Below, one piece after another: positions 1 to 12,800 of a stretch of 64,000 nt of DNA. Location: assembly GCA_964019695.1 (NCBI GenBank), contig OZ026515.1:77119144-77183143 (forward strand), written 5' to 3'. Source of the DNA: Loripinus fragilis (Eukaryota; Mollusca; Bivalvia; Lucinida; Lucinidae). The position numbers and the translations under genes are program-made. The notes under the pieces were generated by a model. That model searched no databases. It was given only the letters and a program-made list of their open reading frames with translations, and had not been told where the DNA came from. Position 1 is the first letter of the stretch. Each line of letters opens with the position of its first letter.

Positions 1-927
1 AAATTGCTATAAGCAATTCTTCGAGTGTGAAGTACCAAGCCTTGCTATGGAAATTGCTATAAGCAACTCTTCGAGTGTGAAGTACAAAGCCTTGCTATGG
101 AAATTGCTATAAGTAACTCTTCGAGTGTGAAGTACCAAGCCTTGCTATGGAAATTGCTATAAGCAACTCTTCGAGTGCGAAGTACCAAGCCTTGCTATGA
201 AAATTGCTATAAGCAACTCTTCGAGTGCGAAGTACCAAGCCTTGCTATGAAAATTGCTATAAGCAACTCTTCGAGAGTGAAGTACCAAGCCTTGTTATGG
301 AAATCGCTATAAGCAATTCTTCGAGTGTGAAGTACCAAGCCTTGCTATGGAAATTGCTATAAGCAACTCTTCGAGTGCGAAGTACCAAGCCTTGCTATGG
401 AAATTGCTATAAGCAACTCTTCGAGTGCGAAATACCAAGCCTTGCTATGGAAATTGCTATAAGCAACTCTTCGAGTGTGAAGTACCAAGCCTTGCTATGG
501 AAATTGCTATAAGCAACTCTTCGAGTGCGAAGTACCAAGCCTTGCTATGGAAATCGCCATAAGCAACTCTTCGAGTGTGAAGTACCAAGCCTTGCTATAG
601 AAATTCTCAAAAGCAACTCTTCGAGTGTGAAGTACCAAGCCTTGCTATGGAAATTGCCATAAGCAACTATTCGAGTGTATAATACCAAGCCTTACTATGG
701 AAATTGCAATAAGCAACTCTTCGAGTGTGAGGTACCAAGCCTTGCTATGGAAATTGCTATAAGCAACTCTTCGAATGTGAAGTAACAAGCCTTTCTATGG
801 AAAATGCCATAAGTAACTATTCGAGCGTGAAGCATCAAGCCTTGCTATGGAAAAGCTATAAGCAACTCTTCGAGTGTGAAGTACCAAACTTTGCTATGGA
901 AATTGCCATAAGCAACTCTTCGAGTGC
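1..927. repeat. 50-bp tandem minisatellite array
   Basis: About 18.5 head-to-tail copies of a 50-bp unit, running from AAATTGCTATAAGCAACTCT through TCGAGTGTGAAGTACCAAGC to CTTGCTATGG. The array is already in progress at base 1, so its left end lies outside the window. Copies differ by scattered substitutions. The last three (from about 780) are more diverged and one carries a 1-base deletion near 850. It stops abruptly at the end of an AAGCAACTCTTCGAGTGC half-unit. No coding frame is credible. Confidence 0.97.
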
Positions 928-2596
928 ACAATATGACGTAGTGACCTTGACCTATATTGCATGTTTTATAAATCTTTAGTTATTTAGTAGAGCGCATTTC
1001 CCTGTAAATGATATTTGCGAAAAATATGTTTGCAAAGTTGGGTTTATATATAAGACAGTGCGGCACAGCTTTAAGCTAAGTATGTATTGGCATTGAGTTG
1101 CAATGATTGTTGAGATGGTTTGACAACGCTGAAGACAAAAAAAACTGTATAATAGTTAAATTGCTCTGGCTTTGTCAAAACTGCACGTGCTCCTGTCAAC
1201 TGCGTCCAGTTACAGCTTGACGACTGCATACAAATTGCATATTCAAACCCTCGACTACTGGTGCAATCCCCTTGACTATTCAAACTGTGCGTGCAGCAGT
1301 AAAATGGCTTGCAACTTAGCAAACAATGAACAGAAACATATATAACTTTCTAGTCCTTCCCCTATTCGTATTCTAGATTGTTTGATGACACAACATGATA
1401 ACTAATGGCTTATATAACGCATTCATAAGTCTGCAAACAGGTGTCTGAGACATAAAATTTCACTGGCTAGCCAGGAATTTGCTGGTACTAAGTTAAAAGG
1501 CTGCAATTAAGCCAGAATGAACTCCAATAACTAAGTGACAATTCCGAATGAAAACATTATCCTGAAAATTAATAGTTGTAAATAACTTGCTCATAGAATG
1601 GATCATAGTAAACTAAATTATTATATTTTGTGCCCTTGTCGACTGCAACCACCCCACGATGACTGTGCTGTTCGAGTACAGAGGTTCTCTAGCGTGTGGT
1701 GAATCGGATATTTAAGTGCCGTTGACTTACAGGAACTTTCATGCATCCAGAATTGTAATATACCTCTGTATCATCGTCCACTACTCGCTCTGTATGACAT
1801 TCCTGCAAAACATAAAGCCTGTCTGAGCAATAGGTACAGTACCCGATAATATGAGAATGTTGGCCAAGCACAATACTGTTGCAATATAATATTTACATTT
1901 GCAAAGCAAACCTTTACTGAATCTTCGGATTTCTAGCAACCGTCCAAAACCTTATAAAAATGATTGACAGCTACATAAGTAAGTAGGCTGTCTTGTACGT
2001 TTAACAGGCTTCAAACAGCAAATTAATTCGAACTTAGCTTTGGTTGAGAGCGAACCGAGCCCACGTCTGGTTTGCACGTACAGAACGACCGTTTTGTTTG
2101 CTGCATTGGCTATCCGCGTTCAGGTTGACTGTTCGGCGCTTATATTTTACGCTCAAACAAAACCGTCAATATGAAAGAGAACACTAATTCCGAATTCATT
2201 TTGTATACTAAAGTATAAATAATTATAAGTAAGAAAGCTGCATGTATTATAAAAACAAAAACACAACATTGAGTTCGTTTTTCTGAGGTTCTGGTGAAAT
2301 AAACGACAGATATACAGCTAAAGTGATGCCTACGGCCTACATTTGAACTGAAGACATGGCGTACTTTATTCCATGAACCCTCGAAAATTGAAGTTCATTT
2401 TCTAATAATCACACATGGGCTCGGTCAAAATTTAATAGAATGCACAGCTAGTATTCTAGTATATAAAAGGGCCAATAACGGACCACCAACGAAACGCTAT
2501 TCAAATGCCCAGTACAGTATGCTGGCTGTGAGTTCTGCTATCATAGTAATATGATAATATATATGGCTTGTGCGGATCCAGATGGGTACAGGGTAT
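928..2596. other. Non-repetitive AT-rich stretch, no gene recognised
   Basis: I see no convincing exon, RNA gene or long repeat here. Short open frames (for example minus strand 1071-1322 and 1689-1871) have no recognisable domain or splice context. A single GGATCCAG-type element end (GTGCGGATCCAGA) occurs near 2572. It is presumed intronic or intergenic. Confidence 0.5.
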
Positions 2597-4035
2597 TTCT
2601 ACTACACAAACTTCGTTTCTACAATTATATTAAGTAAGTAAAGGTGCAAAGATCAGGAATCGATACAATCAAGTACCACACCTGACCCAGGATACCAATG
2701 GGAAAGTGACAAACTCACAGTAGACACCACAAACGAGAGCCAAGAGGTCAGCCCTTTCCCAGCAGGTGACCACAAAGCACATATAAACAGACGCACACAA
2801 AACATAGCAAACACAAGACAGAACAAAAACATAAAAGATCCACAAAAGAAGTACCGCCTTGGAACGGTCAGTAAAATAATTTACTGGAGGGCTTAAACCG
2901 GTTTAACGGCGCCAACCTCACCCTTAATTCAGATAAACCTCGTCTCTACTATACAAATCTCGTCTCTACAATACTAAACTTTGTCTCTACTATACAAATG
3001 ATGTCTCTACTATACAAACCACGTCTCTACAATACTAAACCTTGTCTCTACTATACAAATCTTGTTTCTGCTGTACAAACTTCGTCACTTCAATACTAAA
3101 CCACGTCACTACAATACTAAACCTTGTCTCTACAACACAAATCTTATTTCTACTATACAAACCTCGTTTCTACAATACTAAACCTCGTCCGTACTTTACT
3201 AAACTTGTTTCTACTATACAAACCTCGTCTCTACTATACAAATCTTGTCTCTACTATACAAACTTCGTCTCTTCAATACTAAACCTCGTCTCTAAAATAC
3301 TTAACCTTGTCTCTACTATACAAATCTTGTTTCTACTATACAAACCTCGTCTCTACAATACTAAACCTCGTCCCTATTATATACAAACCTCGTCTCTATG
3401 ATGCAATATCGTCTCTACAAACCTCGTCCCTACTATACAAAACCTCTACACTACCTAGTCTCTACTATACAAACCTCGGCTCCACTATACAAAAACTCTA
3501 CAAAACCTCGTTTCTTCAATACTACTTAAAATTCGTCTCTACAATACAAACCTCGCCCCTACTATACAAAAACGTCGTTTCTACAACTTTCGCCTCTGTT
3601 ATACAAACTTCGTCTCTACTATACAAACTTCGTCTCTACTATACAAACTTCGTCTCTACTATACAAACCTCATCTCAACAAACCTTGTCTCTACTATACA
3701 AAACCTCGTCTCTACAAATATCGTCCCTACATTACCAAACCTCACATCTACAAACTTCGTTTCTACTATACAAACTTCGTTTCTACTATACAAAGCCTCG
3801 TCTCTACTATACAAAGCCTCGTCTCAACAAACTTAATTTCTACTATACAAAATCAATATCTACTATGCAGACCTCGTTTCTATTGTAAAAAACCTCGTCT
3901 CTTCAAACCTCATCTCTATTATACAAACATCGCCTCTACTACACCAGCCACACCTCTACCAACCTCATCTCTGATATATACTAAAAATACACCTCTACTA
4001 TACGAACCTGATCTCTGCTATACAAACCTCGTCAG
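2597..4035. repeat. Degenerate 20-bp tandem array, interrupted by a retroposon
   Basis: Units resemble CCTCGTCTCTACTATACAAA, with variants CTTCG and CTACAATACTAAA. The array begins with one or two units at 2597-2629, is interrupted by the R1 repeat (2630-2925), resumes at about 2931 and decays near 4035. Because 20 bp is not a multiple of three, three units read as 20 codons, which explains the open frames of 119 and 193 codons (LLYKPRLYYTNLV-like). These are repeat artefacts, not genes. Confidence 0.93.
2630..2925 (-). mobile_element. Dispersed repeat R1, about 296-bp copy
   Basis: A 296-bp block splits the 20-bp array. A second copy lies in opposite orientation at 60750-61030, and a 52-bp terminal fragment lies at 16711-16762. 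One end is TAAGTAAGTAAAGGTGCAAA; the other is CCGGTTTAACGGCGCCAACC. Read on the minus strand, the shared and always retained end is a CTTA simple-repeat tail. Together with the fragment keeping only that end, this is the pattern of a 5'-truncating retroposon (SINE or LINE 3' end). I see no tRNA-like promoter or coding capacity. Confidence 0.75.
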
Positions 4036-4300
4036 CGGCACAGTGTACAGTTTTTGTGCAATATGCAAGGTCGCTAACGCCTGCACAATCATAGCATCGA
4101 AGTCCCGGACTGGCTGTAAATACACAATGAAAGTGATATTATTTTTTTTTAAAAGGCAACTCGTTTACACCATCTTTATCTTAGATCTAGATATAGAGAC
4201 CCCGACGCTTTTATAATGTACCAGCCTCTTTTTCATCTGATTTCCGAAATTCCCATATGCTTAAGATGTTGAATATTTAAATTATTTGATGAACTATCGA

Positions 4301-4603
4301 TGGTCCGCTTTCAGTTGTATTTGGATCCCCTCTCCCTCGTCTACATAAACAAGTCGGAGGTTGGACCCCCTCTGACAAATCTTTCTGCATCCGCGCATAT
4401 AATTTTCTAAAAGTCTATATTTTCAGTTTCATCGGCCCGCCAGCGATGGTTGCCCAATATTGAATACTGGCTTGATAGCTTTGTGGTTTTACAGGGGACC
4501 CGGACCAGTATTGCTTAAAAAAAACTATATTTTTTTTTATTTTTAAGGGGGGGGGGGGTCCGGACCCCCTGTACCCCCCCCCCCCCCCTCTGGATCCGCA
4601 CAT
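4301..4603. mobile_element. GGATCCAG-ended element, rearranged copy
   Basis: Compared with the simple copies at 4771-5016 and 40073-40327, the right half (about 4433-4603, ending TCTGGATCCGCACA) is in plus orientation. The left half (4301-4402, ending TCTGCATCCGCGCA) is inverted. Runs of G and C near 4548-4590 flank a GGTCCGGACC palindrome that is also present in the 40-kb copy. The copy therefore seems to have undergone an internal inversion or an inverted duplication. Confidence 0.65.
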
Positions 4604-4629
4604 TGTTGGAAATCACATGTCGCGGCTCA
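4598..4629. mobile_element. End fragment of the GAGCCG palindromic element
   Basis: The stretch CACATTGTTGGAAATCACAT followed by GTCGCGGCTC matches one terminus of the GAGCCG family found complete at 28201, 30236 and 36377. Only about 32 bp are present, directly abutting the end of the GGATCCAG element. Confidence 0.7.
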
Positions 4630-4770
4630 TTTTACCTCATTTTTTTAGTTTTGATAACAGACCGTGGAGAAAATGATAAAACGTACCTTGTCTTTTGTTT
4701 TCCTGTCCTTGTACTGTGAATAAGCCCAGCAGGGTTAAGCAAACTGAAAATATAGACTTTTAGAAAATTA

Positions 4771-5016
4771 TTTGCGCGGATGCAGAAAGATTTGTCAGAG
4801 GGGGTCCAACCTCTGACTTGTTTATGTAGACGAGGGAGAGGGGATCCAAATACAACTGAAAGCGGACCATCATTGGCTCGCCAGTGAAATGGTGTTTCAC
4901 TGGGCCGATGAATGCTGGCTTAGTAGCTGGGGATCTGGACCAGTATTGCTGAGAAACCCTGTAGCTTTGTGATTTTTCAGGAGTTCTGGATCCTCTGCCC
5001 ACCCCTCTGGATCCGC
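4771..5016 (+). mobile_element. GGATCCAG-ended non-autonomous element, full copy
   Basis: A 246-bp copy bounded by short inverted termini, TGCGCGGATGCAGA on the left and TCTGGATCCGCGC on the right. Interior landmarks shared with 40073-40327 are the GTCAGAGGGGGTCC block, the AAATACAACTGAAAG block and TGAATGCTGGCTTAGTAGCT. There is no open frame of note. Inverted termini plus uniform length suggest a MITE; I could not fix a target-site duplication. Confidence 0.7.
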
Positions 5017-5262
5017 GCTTGGAACACCATTCACAGCACGGAATGTAAGTATCGTGATAGTAAGCTGGGAAGCATTAACTACGATTACTTCCCCGTGATT
5101 GGAAAGTGTTCAAATACCTTAGATCTTTGTATACTAAGTGATACATAAAATATTTGATTTAAGTTAGTACTGGAGTAACAAAAATAACACAAACTGAAAA
5201 CAAATCAACAAAAGAACAAATTGTTGCAGACCTCTTTAGTTTCTTGCAGCCCACTTGCGCTG

Positions 5263-5522
5263 ATCTAGAAGGAGGGACAAGGGGTCCATACCGCTACCCC
5301 CACTCCCGCTGAAAAATTGCAAAGCAATACTGTTCCAGATCCCATGAAAAATCACAAAGCTACCAAGCCAGCATTCAATGTTGGGCCAGCAAAACGCGAA
5401 ACGCCATTTTACGTTTCGCTGGCGTGCCGATGATGACCCGCTTATAGTCGTATTTGGATCCTCTCTTCCCTTATCAACTAAAAAAACTGTGACTTGTCCG
5501 AGTTGGACCCCTCTGACCCGAG
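5263..5522 (-). mobile_element. GGATCCAG-ended element, inverted diverged copy
   Basis: Reading the minus strand reproduces the family order: left-half TCAGAGGGGTCCAACTCGGA-like, then GGATCCAAATACGACTATAA, then CATTGAATGCTGGCTTGGTA, then AACAGTATTGC. The termini have decayed and no longer show a clean GGATCCAG. Confidence 0.6.
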
Positions 5523-5816
5523 TATGATGTCAAAGTCATACCGGGAGGCCTAAGGGTAGGGGTTACATGTACGCAATTTGTGTCTTCTTGGACCGATTCT
5601 GAATCAAAACATGTCAGATTTGTAACGGTGGTTGTAGAACGCTTAGATATCTTAGATAGGTTTCAAAGCAACTGTGCGGTGAGAAAATACTTTTTCGTTG
5701 GAAATACTCGACCTTGTCGAAGACAGTCGGTGAGACATGAGTCGACTCTCTATGATACGTGGTCCATGATTCCTCCACTCTTTGGCCATAGGTTTCTTCC
5801 AAGTAAGCATTTAAAA
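5523..5816. other. Unassigned sequence before the 56-bp array
   Basis: An open frame of 101 codons (plus, 5580-5885) starts here, but its last third is the tandem repeat and it has no recognisable domain. I do not call it a gene. Confidence 0.4.
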
Positions 5817-7745
5817 GCTACCATTATCGACCCACAAGCTAGACACGTGGCATCCGAATGGCGTTTCCATGGCGCCCACTATTGACCCACCAGCTAAACA
5901 CGTACCATTCATGGCGACCACTATCGACCCACCAGCTTAACACGTAGCATTCGAATGGCGTTTCAATGGCGGACCACTGTCGACCCACCAGCTAAACACG
6001 TAGCATTCGAATGGCGTTTCGAGGGCGGACCACTATCGACCCACCAGCTAAACACGTACCATTCGATTGGCGTTTCGATGGCGGACCACTATCGACCCAC
6101 CAGCTAAACATGTACCATTCGAATGGCGTTTCGATGGCGGACCACTGTCGACCAACCAGCTAAACACGTAGCATTCGAATGGCGTTTCGATGGCGGACCA
6201 CTATCGACCCACCAGCTAAACAAGTACCATTCGAATGGCGTTTCGATGGCGGACCACTATCGACCCACCAGCTAAACACGTACCATTCGATTGGCGTTTC
6301 GATGGCGGACCACTGTCGACCAACCAGCTAAACACGTAGCATTCGAATGGCGTTTCGAGGGCGGACCACTATCGACCCACCAGCTAAACACGTACCATTC
6401 GATTGGCGTTTCGATGGCGGACCACTATCGACCCACCAGCTAAACACGTACCATTCGATTGGCGTTTCAATGGCGGACCACTGTCGACCCACCAGCTAAA
6501 CACGTACCATTCGATTGGCGTTTCGATGGCGGACCACTATCGACCCACCAGCTAAACATGTACCATTCGAATGGCGTTTCGATGGCGGACCACTGTCGAC
6601 CAACCAGCTAAACACGTAGCATTCGAATGGCGTTTCGATGGCGGACCACTATCGACCCACCAGCTAAACAAGTACCATTCGAATGGCGTTTCGATGGCGG
6701 ACCACTATCGACCCACCAGCTAAACACGTAGCATTCGAATACCGTTTCGATGGCGGACCACTATCGACCCACCAGCTGAACACGTACCATTCGATTGGCG
6801 TTTCGAGGGCGGACCACTATCGACCCACAAGCCAAACACGTAGCATTCGAATGGCGTTTCGATGGCGGACCACTATCGACCCACCAGCTAAACACGTACC
6901 ATTCGAATACCGTTTAAATGGCGGACCACTATCGACCCACCAGCTAAACACGTAGCATTCGATTGGCGTTTCGATGGCGGACCACTATCGACCCACCAGC
7001 TAAACACGTACCATTCGATTGGCGTTTCGATGGCGGACCACTATCGACCCACAAGCCAAACACGTAGCATTCGAATGGCGTTTCGATGGCGGACCACTAT
7101 CGACCCACCAGCTTAACACGTACCATTCGAATACCGTTTAAATGGCGGACCACTATCGACCCACCAGCTAAACACGTAGCATTCGAATGGCGTTTCGATG
7201 GCGGACCACTATCGACCCACCAGCTGAACACGTACCATTCGATTGGCGTTTCGAGGGCGGACCACTATCGACCCACAAGCCAAACACGTAGCATTCGAAT
7301 GGCGTTTCGATGGCGGACCACTATCGACCCACCAGCTTAACACGTACCATTCGAATACCGTTTAAATGGCGGACCACTATCGACCCACCAGCTAAACACG
7401 TAGCATTCGAATGGCGTTTCGATGGCGGACCACTATCGACCCACCAGCTGAACACGTACCATTCGATTGGCGTTTCGAGGGCGGACCACTATCGACCCAC
7501 CAGCTAAACACGTAGCATTCGAATGGCGTTTCGATGGCGGACCACTATCGACCCACCAGCTAAACACGTAGCATTCGAATGGCGTTTCGAGGGCGGACCA
7601 CTATCGACCCACAAGCCAAACACGTAGCATTCGAATACCGTTTCGATGGCGGACCACTATCGACCCACCAGCTAAACACGTACCATTCGATTGGCGTTTC
7701 GATGGTGGACCACTTTCGACCCACCTGCAGAACAAGTAGCATTCG
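5817..7745. repeat. 56-bp tandem minisatellite array (about 34 units)
   Basis: The unit runs TAGCATTCGAATGGCGTTTC, GATGGCGGACCACTATCGAC, CCACCAGCTAAACACG, which is 56 bp. Variants alternate at CATTCGAATGG/CATTCGATTGG, TAGC/TACC and GATGG/GAGGG. A variant set with AATACCGTTTAAATGG recurs around 6900-7380, suggesting local multi-unit duplication. Three units equal 56 codons, which creates the open frames seen on both strands. The last unit ends with AACAAGTAGCATTCGAAGGC. Confidence 0.97.
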
Positions 7746-7829
7746 AAGGCCCACCGTACACTAGCTAGGCTGTTGCTGCTGCTTTCACTTTAATGAATTT
7801 CAAGCCCAAACGCCAAAGAAAAGGCGACC

Positions 7830-9092
7830 ATTGCTATTGACACGTGCAACAGAAGATATCATTTCTAGTGACACGTACAACAGAAGATATCATTGCTAGT
7901 GACACGTGCAACAGAAGATATCATTGCTAGTGACACGTGCAACAGAAGATATCATTGCTATTGACACGTGCAACAGAAGATATCATTGATAGTGACACGT
8001 GCAACAGAAGATATCATTGATAGTGACACGTGCAACAGACGATATCATTGCTAGTGACACGTGCAACAGAAGATATCATTGCTATTGACACGTGCAACAG
8101 AAGATATCATTGCTAGTGACACGTGCAACAGAAGATATCATTGCTAGTGACACGTGCAACAGAAGATATCATTGCTAGTGACACGTGCAACAGAAGATAT
8201 CATGGCTAGTGACACGTGCAATAGAAGATATCATTGCTATTGACACGTGCAACAGAAGATATCATTGCTAGTGACACGTGCAACAGAAGATATCATTGCT
8301 AGTGACACGTGCAACAGAAGATATCATTGCTAGTGACACGTGCAACAGAAAATATCATTGCTAATGACACGTGCAACAGAAGATATCATTGCTAGTGATA
8401 CGTGCAACAGACGATATCATTGATAGTGACACGTGCAACAGACGATATCATTGCTAGTGACATGTGAAACAGAAGATATCATTGCTAGTGACACGTGCAA
8501 CAGAAGATATCATTGCTAGTGACACGTGCAACAGAAGATACCATTGCTATTGACACGTGCAACAGAAGATATCATTGCTAGTGACACGTGCAACAGAAGA
8601 TATCATTGCTAGTGACACGTGCAACAGAAGATACCATTGCTATTGACACGTGCAACAGAAGATATCATTGATAGTGACACGTGCAACAGACGATATCATT
8701 GCTAGTGACATGCGCAACAGACGATATCATTGCTAGTGACACGTGCAACAGAAGATATCATTGCTAGTGACACGTGCAACAGAAGATATCATTGCTAGTG
8801 ACACGTGCAACAGAAGATATCATTGCTAGTGACACGTGCAACAGAAGATACCATTGCTAGTGACACGTGCAACAGACGATATCATTGCTAGTGACATGTG
8901 CAACAGAATATATCATTGCTAGTGACACGTGCAACAGAAGATATCATTGCTAGTGACACGTGCAACAGAAGATATCATTGCTAATGACACGTGCAACAGA
9001 AGATATCATTAATAATGACACGTGCAACACAAGATATCATTGCTAGTGACACGTGCAACAGACGATATCATTGCTAGTGACAAGTACAACAG
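7830..9092. repeat. 31-bp tandem array, one CACGTG E-box per unit (about 40 units)
   Basis: The unit is GACACGTGCAACAGAAGATA plus TCATTGCTAGT, 31 bp. Nearly every copy keeps the palindromes CACGTG and GATATC. Variation concentrates in the linker (GCTAGT, GCTATT, GATAGT) and at one A/C site (GAAGATATC or GACGATATC). Copies with a damaged E-box (CATGTG, CATGCG, AAGTAC) are a small minority and lie mostly toward the right. There are no spacers, so it is not CRISPR-like. No coding frame. Confidence 0.97.
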
Positions 9093-9836
9093 AAGCTGTT
9101 TGTGTTCCTATCACATAAAACAATGGCTTACAGAGCCACCAACACCGTAGGTGTATGGCAAATAGGGTCTAATAATTACCAAAATATCGGAACTCCATGA
9201 TCATAGTCCACTTCGAAAAACCGTACTAAATACAAACTTAAGTGATACATAGTAGTTCATGTCTTTTGAAAATGGATATGACACATAGAGAATATATTAC
9301 AAGTAAGCCTTTAGGGTATGTATAGTGAATGCTTTTAACTTCGCATTTTCTGACAAACAAGAAGTTTCAAATTCTGTGATTTCTGATAAGCAAGAATGGT
9401 TCAAATGCTGATCAGAAACCACAATAAGAAGACCGAAGCCATCGACAGGCCATCAAGGTTTTTACTCGGAATTCAGTCTTCACAGGTGTCGGTTCGTTTC
9501 TTATCATTTTCAGAGACTGATAAGAAGTATGGGAACGTATCATACAAAGTCATATGACCGTAAGTCGTTACATGTAACAGAATTTATTTGTACTATTCAA
9601 TCTGCACTTAACGCATATCCGCTAAAATGGGCAAAACAAATAAGCATCGGATGGTACAAACACACTAGAAACCAGTTTTCAGTGGTATGACGTCTGTTGA
9701 AAGGGTTATCGAAGGCTTAACGCCAACCTCTGAACCGTCGTAAAATTTAGACATTTTAACGAAGATTCATTAAACTTTCGTTTGAAACGGTTCGTTCTTG
9801 TTAATCCTTTTTTTTGCTAACGTTGGCATAACGATG
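9093..9836. other. Single-copy spacer between two arrays
   Basis: About 740 bp with no ORF above 60 codons, no RNA gene and no repeat I recognise. It separates the 31-bp and 54-bp arrays. Confidence 0.5.
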
Positions 9837-12800
9837 ATGTGGGACACGCACTGTAGCCTTAGTTGACGAGGCTTTGATGTAACATGGATAGAGTGGGACA
9901 TGCCCTGAAGCCCTAGTTGACGAGACTACGGTAAAACATGCACTTTAGCCTTAGTTGACGACGCTACGGTGTCACATGGATACAGTGAGACATGCACTGT
10001 AGCCTTAGTTGACGACGCTACGATGTAACATGGATAGAGTGGGACATGCACTGTAGCCTTAGTTGACGACGCTACGATGTAACATGGATAGAGTGGGACA
10101 TGCACTGTAGCCTTAGTTTACGACGCTACGATGTAACATGGGTAGAGTGGGACATGCACTGTAGCCTTAGTTGACGACGCTACGATGTAACATGGATAGA
10201 GTGGGACATGCACTGTAGCCTTAGTTGACAACGCTACGATGTAACATGGATAGAGTGGGACATACACTGTAGCCTTAGTTGACGACGCTACGATGTAACA
10301 TGGATAGAGTGGGACATGCACTGTAGCCTTAGTTGGCGAGGCTGCGGTGGTACATGGATAGAGTGTGACATGCACTGTAGCCTTAGTTGACGACGCTACG
10401 ATGTAACATGGATAGAGTGGGGCATGCACTGTAGCCTTAGTTGGCGAGGCTGCGGTGGTACATGGATAGAGTGTGACATGCACTGTAGCCTTAGTTGACG
10501 AGGCTACGATGTCACATGGATAGAGCGGAACATGCACTGTAGCCTTAGTTGATGAGGCTACGATGTAACATGGATAGAGTGGGGCATGCACTTTAGCCTT
10601 AGTTGACGACGCTACGGTGTCACATGGATACAGTGGGACATGCACTGTAGCCTTAGTTGACGACGCTACGATGTAACATGGATAGAGTGGGACATGCACT
10701 GTAGCCTTAGTTGACAACGCTACGATGTAACATGGATAGAGTGGGACATGCCCTGTAGCCCTAGTTGACGAGGCTACGGTGAAACATGCACTGTAGCCTT
10801 AGTTGACGAGTCTACGATGTAACATGGATAGAGTGGGACATGCACTGTAGCCTTAGTTGACAACGCTACGATGTAACATGGATAGAGTGGGACATACACT
10901 GTAGCCTTAGTTGACGACGCTACGATGTAACATGGATAGAGTGGGACATGCACTGTAGCCTTAGTTGACGAGGCTGTGGTGTGACATGGATAGAGTGGGA
11001 CATACACTGTAGCCTTAGTTGACGACGCTACGATGTAACATGGATAGAGTGGGACATGCCCTGTAGCCTAAGTTGACGAGGCTACGGTGAAACATGCACT
11101 TTAGCCTTTGTTGACGACGCTACGATGTAACATGGATAGAGTGGGACATGCACTGTAGCCTTAGTTGACGAGGCTGCGGTGTGACATGGATAGAGTGGGA
11201 CATGAACTGTAGCCTTAGTTGACAACGCTACGATGTAACATGGATAGAGTGGGACATACACTGTAGCCTTAGTTGACGACGCTACGATGCAACATGGATA
11301 GAGTGGGACATGCACTGTAGCCTTAGTTGACAACGCTACGATGTTACATGGATAGAGTGGGACATACACTGTAGCCTTAGTTGACGACGCTACGCTGTAA
11401 CATGGATAGAGTGGGACATGCACTGTAGCCTTAGTTGACGAGGCTACGATGTAACATGGGTAGAGTGGGACATGCACTGTAGCCTTAGTTGACGACGCTA
11501 CGATGTCACATGGATAGAGCGGAACATGCACTGTAGCCTTAGTTGACGAGGCTACGATGTAACATGGGTAGAGTGGGACATGCACTGTATCCTTAGTTGA
11601 CGAGGCTGCGGTGTGACATGGATAGAGTGGGACATGCACTGTAGCCTTAGTTGACGAGGCTACGATGTCACATGGATAGAGCGGAACATGCACTGTAGCC
11701 TTAGTTGACGACGCTACGATGTAACATGGATAGAGTGGGACATGCACTGTAGCCTTAGTTGACGAGGCTACGATGCAACATGGATAGAGTGGGACATGCA
11801 CTGTAGCCTTATTTGACGAGGCTGCGGTGTGACATGGATAGAGTGGGACATGCACTGTAGCCTTAGTTGACGAGGCTACGATGTAACATGGATAGAGTGG
11901 AACATGCACTGTATCCTTAGTTGACGAGGCTGCGGTGTGACATGGATAGAGTGGGACATGCACTGTAGCCTTAGTTGACGAGGCTGCGGTGGTACATGGA
12001 TAGAGTGGGACATGCACTGTAGCCTTAGTTGACGAGGCTGTGGTGTGACATGGATAGAGTGGGACATACACTGTAGCTTTAGTTGATGACGCTACGATGT
12101 CACATGGATAGAGTGGGACATGCACTGTAGCCTTAGTTGACGACGCTACGATGTAACATGGATAGAGTGGGACATACACTGTAGCCTTAGTTGACGACGC
12201 TACGATGTAACATGGATAGAGTGGGACATGCACTGTAGCCTTTGTTGACGAGGCTACGATGAAACATGGGTAGAGTGGGACATGCACTGTAGCCTTAGTT
12301 GACGAGGCTTGGATGTAACATGGGTAGAGTGGGACATGCACTGTAGCCTTAGTTGACGAGGCTTCGATGTAACATGGATAGAGTGGGACATGCACTGTAG
12401 CCTTAGTTGACGAGGCTACGATGTAACATGGGTAGAGTGGGACATGCACTGTATCCTTAGTTGACAAGGCTGCGGTGTGACATGGATAGAGTGGGACATG
12501 CACTGTATCCTTAGTTGACGAGGCTACAATGTAACATGGATAGAGTGTGACATGCACTGTAGCCTTAGTTGACGAGGCTACGATGTAACATGGATAGAGT
12601 GGGACATGCACTGTAGCCTTAGTTGACGAGGCTACGATGTAACATGGGTAGAGTGGGACATGCACTGTAGCCTTAGTTGACGAGGCTTCGATGTTACATG
12701 GATAGAGAGGGAAATGCACTTTAGCCTTATTTGACGACGCTACGATGCAACATGGGTAGAGAGGGAAATGCACTGTAGCCTTAGTTGACGACGCTACGAT

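Larger units (their letters stand above)
4301..4871. repeat. Inverted repeat, about 130-bp arms
   Basis: Bases 4301-4432 are the near-exact reverse complement of 4739-4871. Shared landmarks include ATGGTCCGCTTTCAGTTGTA / TACAACTGAAAGCGGACCAT and CTAAAAGTCTATATTTTCAG / CTGAAAATATAGACTTTTAG. The spacer is about 306 bp. The arms include about 29 bp of flanking sequence outside the transposon-like unit, so this is an inverted duplication of an element plus its flank rather than two independent insertions. Confidence 0.85.

Noticed and set aside
3042..3888. Plus-strand ORFs of 119 and 193 codons
   Set aside because: They are built from the 20-bp tandem unit only.
7830..9092. CRISPR-like array of 31-bp repeats
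   Set aside because: There are no unique spacers, repeats are directly adjacent, and the context is eukaryotic.
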